From Alphaproteobacteria bacterium (lineage in GTDB: Bacteria; Pseudomonadota; Alphaproteobacteria; ATCC43930; CGMCC-115725): 14,571 bases of DNA. The notes under the pieces were generated by a model. The model did not search any database, had not been told where the DNA came from, and saw nothing but the letters and a program-made list of their open reading frames with translations. The stretch covers positions 1 through 14,571 of the forward strand of contig JASHRZ010000152.1 in the NCBI GenBank assembly GCA_030037055.1, in the 5' to 3' direction. Positions 13,690-14,571 of the stretch are shown here, piece by piece (the stretch's first letter is position 1; each line of letters begins with the position of its first letter). The position numbers and the translations under genes were made by a program.

Positions 13690-14571
13690 ATGCTGCGGCC
13701 GACAAGCCTCGCTTTTGCCGCCCTGCTGCTCGCCGGATTTTCGCCGGCGGCGCTCGCGCAAATCTCCGACGACATCGTCAGGATCGGCGTTCTCAACGAC
13801 CAATCCGGCCTCTACGCCGATCTCGCCGGACCGGGCTCGGTGGTCGCGGCGAAGATGGCGGTCGAGGATGCCGGCGGCAGCGTGCTCGGCAAGCCGGTCG
13901 ATATCGTCGCCGCCGATCACCACAACAAGGCGGATATCGGCGCTGCCATCGCCCGGCAGTGGTTTGACGTCGACGAGGTTGACATGGTCATCGATTTCGA
14001 CAACTCTTCGGTGGCGCTGGCGGTGGAGCAGATCGCCAAGGAGCGCAACCGCATCGCCATCGCCACCGCGGTGGGCACGACGGATTTTACCGGCAAGGCC
14101 TGCTCGCCGACGGCGATCTCCTGGACCTATGACAGCTATGCGCTCACCACCAGCCTGGCGCGTGCGGTGACGCGCAAGGGCCTCGACAGCTGGTTCTTCA
14201 TCACCGTCGACTATGCTTTCGGCCATTCGCTCGAGGCGGACACCATGCGCGCCGTGCTCGCCGCCGGCGGCAGCGTCCTGGGCGGCGTCCGGCATCCGCT
14301 CAACACCGCCGATTTCAGCTCCTACCTGCTGCAAGCGAAGGCCTCGGGCGCCAAGGTGGTGGCGCTCGCCAATGGCGGCGGCGACATGATCAATGCCACC
14401 AAGCAGGCGAACGAGTTCGGCCTGCCGCAGGGCGGCCAGACTCTGGTCTCGCTGCTCGTCTTCATCACCGACGTGCACAGCCTCGGCCTCGAGGTCGCGC
14501 AGGGGCTGAAGCTCACCACCGCCTTCTATTGGGACCAGAGCGAGGAGGCGCGGGCCTGGTCGAAGCGCTTC
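13690..14571 (+). CDS. ABC transporter substrate-binding protein, LivK type (3' end outside window)
   Basis: The frame is open from ATG 13690 to the window end, giving the first 294 residues. A signal peptide (about 1-23, SLAFAALLLAGFSPAALA, cleavage before QISDD) leads into IVRIGVLNDQSGLYADLAGP and VVAAKMAVEDAGGSVLGKPV, the Peripla_BP_6 first lobe. VDMVIDFDNSSVALAVEQIA, DSWFFITVDYAFGHSLEADT and VVALANGGGDMINATKQANE are typical of the LivK-like proteins that proteobacteria use for aromatic or organic-acid ligands. It acts in the periplasm with a membrane ABC permease not present here. GGGAGGG (13677-13683) precedes the ATG by 6 bases. It shares only family-level similarity with the other binding protein at 5285-6529, so it is not a recent duplicate. 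Confidence 0.9.
   Translation, partial: MLRPTSLAFAALLLAGFSPAALAQISDDIVRIGVLNDQSGLYADLAGPGSVVAAKMAVEDAGGSVLGKPVDIVAADHHNKADIGAAIARQWFDVDEVDMVIDFDNSSVALAVEQIAKERNRIAIATAVGTTDFTGKACSPTAISWTYDSYALTTSLARAVTRKGLDSWFFITVDYAFGHSLEADTMRAVLAAGGSVLGGVRHPLNTADFSSYLLQAKASGAKVVALANGGGDMINATKQANEFGLPQGGQTLVSLLVFITDVHSLGLEVAQGLKLTTAFYWDQSEEARAWSKRF

Noticed and set aside
13636..14478. 280-codon minus-strand ORF opposite the second binding protein
   Set aside because: The plus strand encodes a signal peptide and a LivK-type fold without interruption to the window end; the minus frame has no motif.
1..14571. CRISPR array, tRNA, rRNA, riboswitch or intact insertion sequence
   Set aside because: I saw no regularly spaced repeats, cloverleaf-like segments with tRNA consensus boxes, conserved riboswitch cores or transposase motifs on either strand.

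Overview
The window is GC-rich (about 65-80% by eye in most genes), with dense genes on both strands. Its families are solute-binding proteins of the LivK type, COG2159 amidohydrolases, PEP-mutase-fold lyases, DUF2161 and class-C-type serine hydrolases. Together with an intergenic palindrome of the 'TTCACCACGGAGG' type, this suggests a soil- or water-dwelling alphaproteobacterium. The genus cannot be told from the sequence. There is no rRNA, tRNA, CRISPR array, intact transposase or phage gene.

Layout. 1-1280: the 3' end of a serine hydrolase, followed by a decayed higB-higA toxin-antitoxin pair. 1370-1974 (minus): phnN, possibly coupled to a 22-residue upstream ORF. 2134-5265 (plus): a tight three-gene catabolic operon (oxaloacetate-decarboxylase-like lyase, ketopantoate-reductase-like dehydrogenase, amidohydrolase) with a recognisable promoter. 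5285-6529 (minus): a convergent orphan solute-binding protein. 6530-6971: intergenic, holding a 105-bp imperfect palindrome. 6972-7235 (plus): a small secreted two-cysteine protein. 7276-9019 (minus): a cupin-type dioxygenase-like protein and a serine hydrolase broken by three frameshifts. 9159-9806 (plus): a DUF2161 nuclease-fold protein. 9910-11398 (minus): a SAM methyltransferase overlapping a decayed tetR gene, in a patch of lower GC. 11537-12421 (minus): a membrane-anchored lytic transglycosylase. 12782-13582 (plus): an AHL-lactonase-like metallo-beta-lactamase-fold hydrolase. 13690-end (plus): a second solute-binding protein, cut by the window edge.

How the genes fit together. The clearest functional unit is the lyase-dehydrogenase-amidohydrolase operon, which looks like a pathway for an organic or aromatic acid; the convergent binding protein may deliver its substrate. 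The rest is a mixed accessory region with three decaying loci (higBA, a serine hydrolase, tetR). I found no convincing new multi-gene system. The points most worth checking are the C-run frameshifts and apparent loss of the YxN motif in the serine hydrolase, the paired repeats in front of the methyltransferase/tetR unit, and the uncharacterised catabolic operon.
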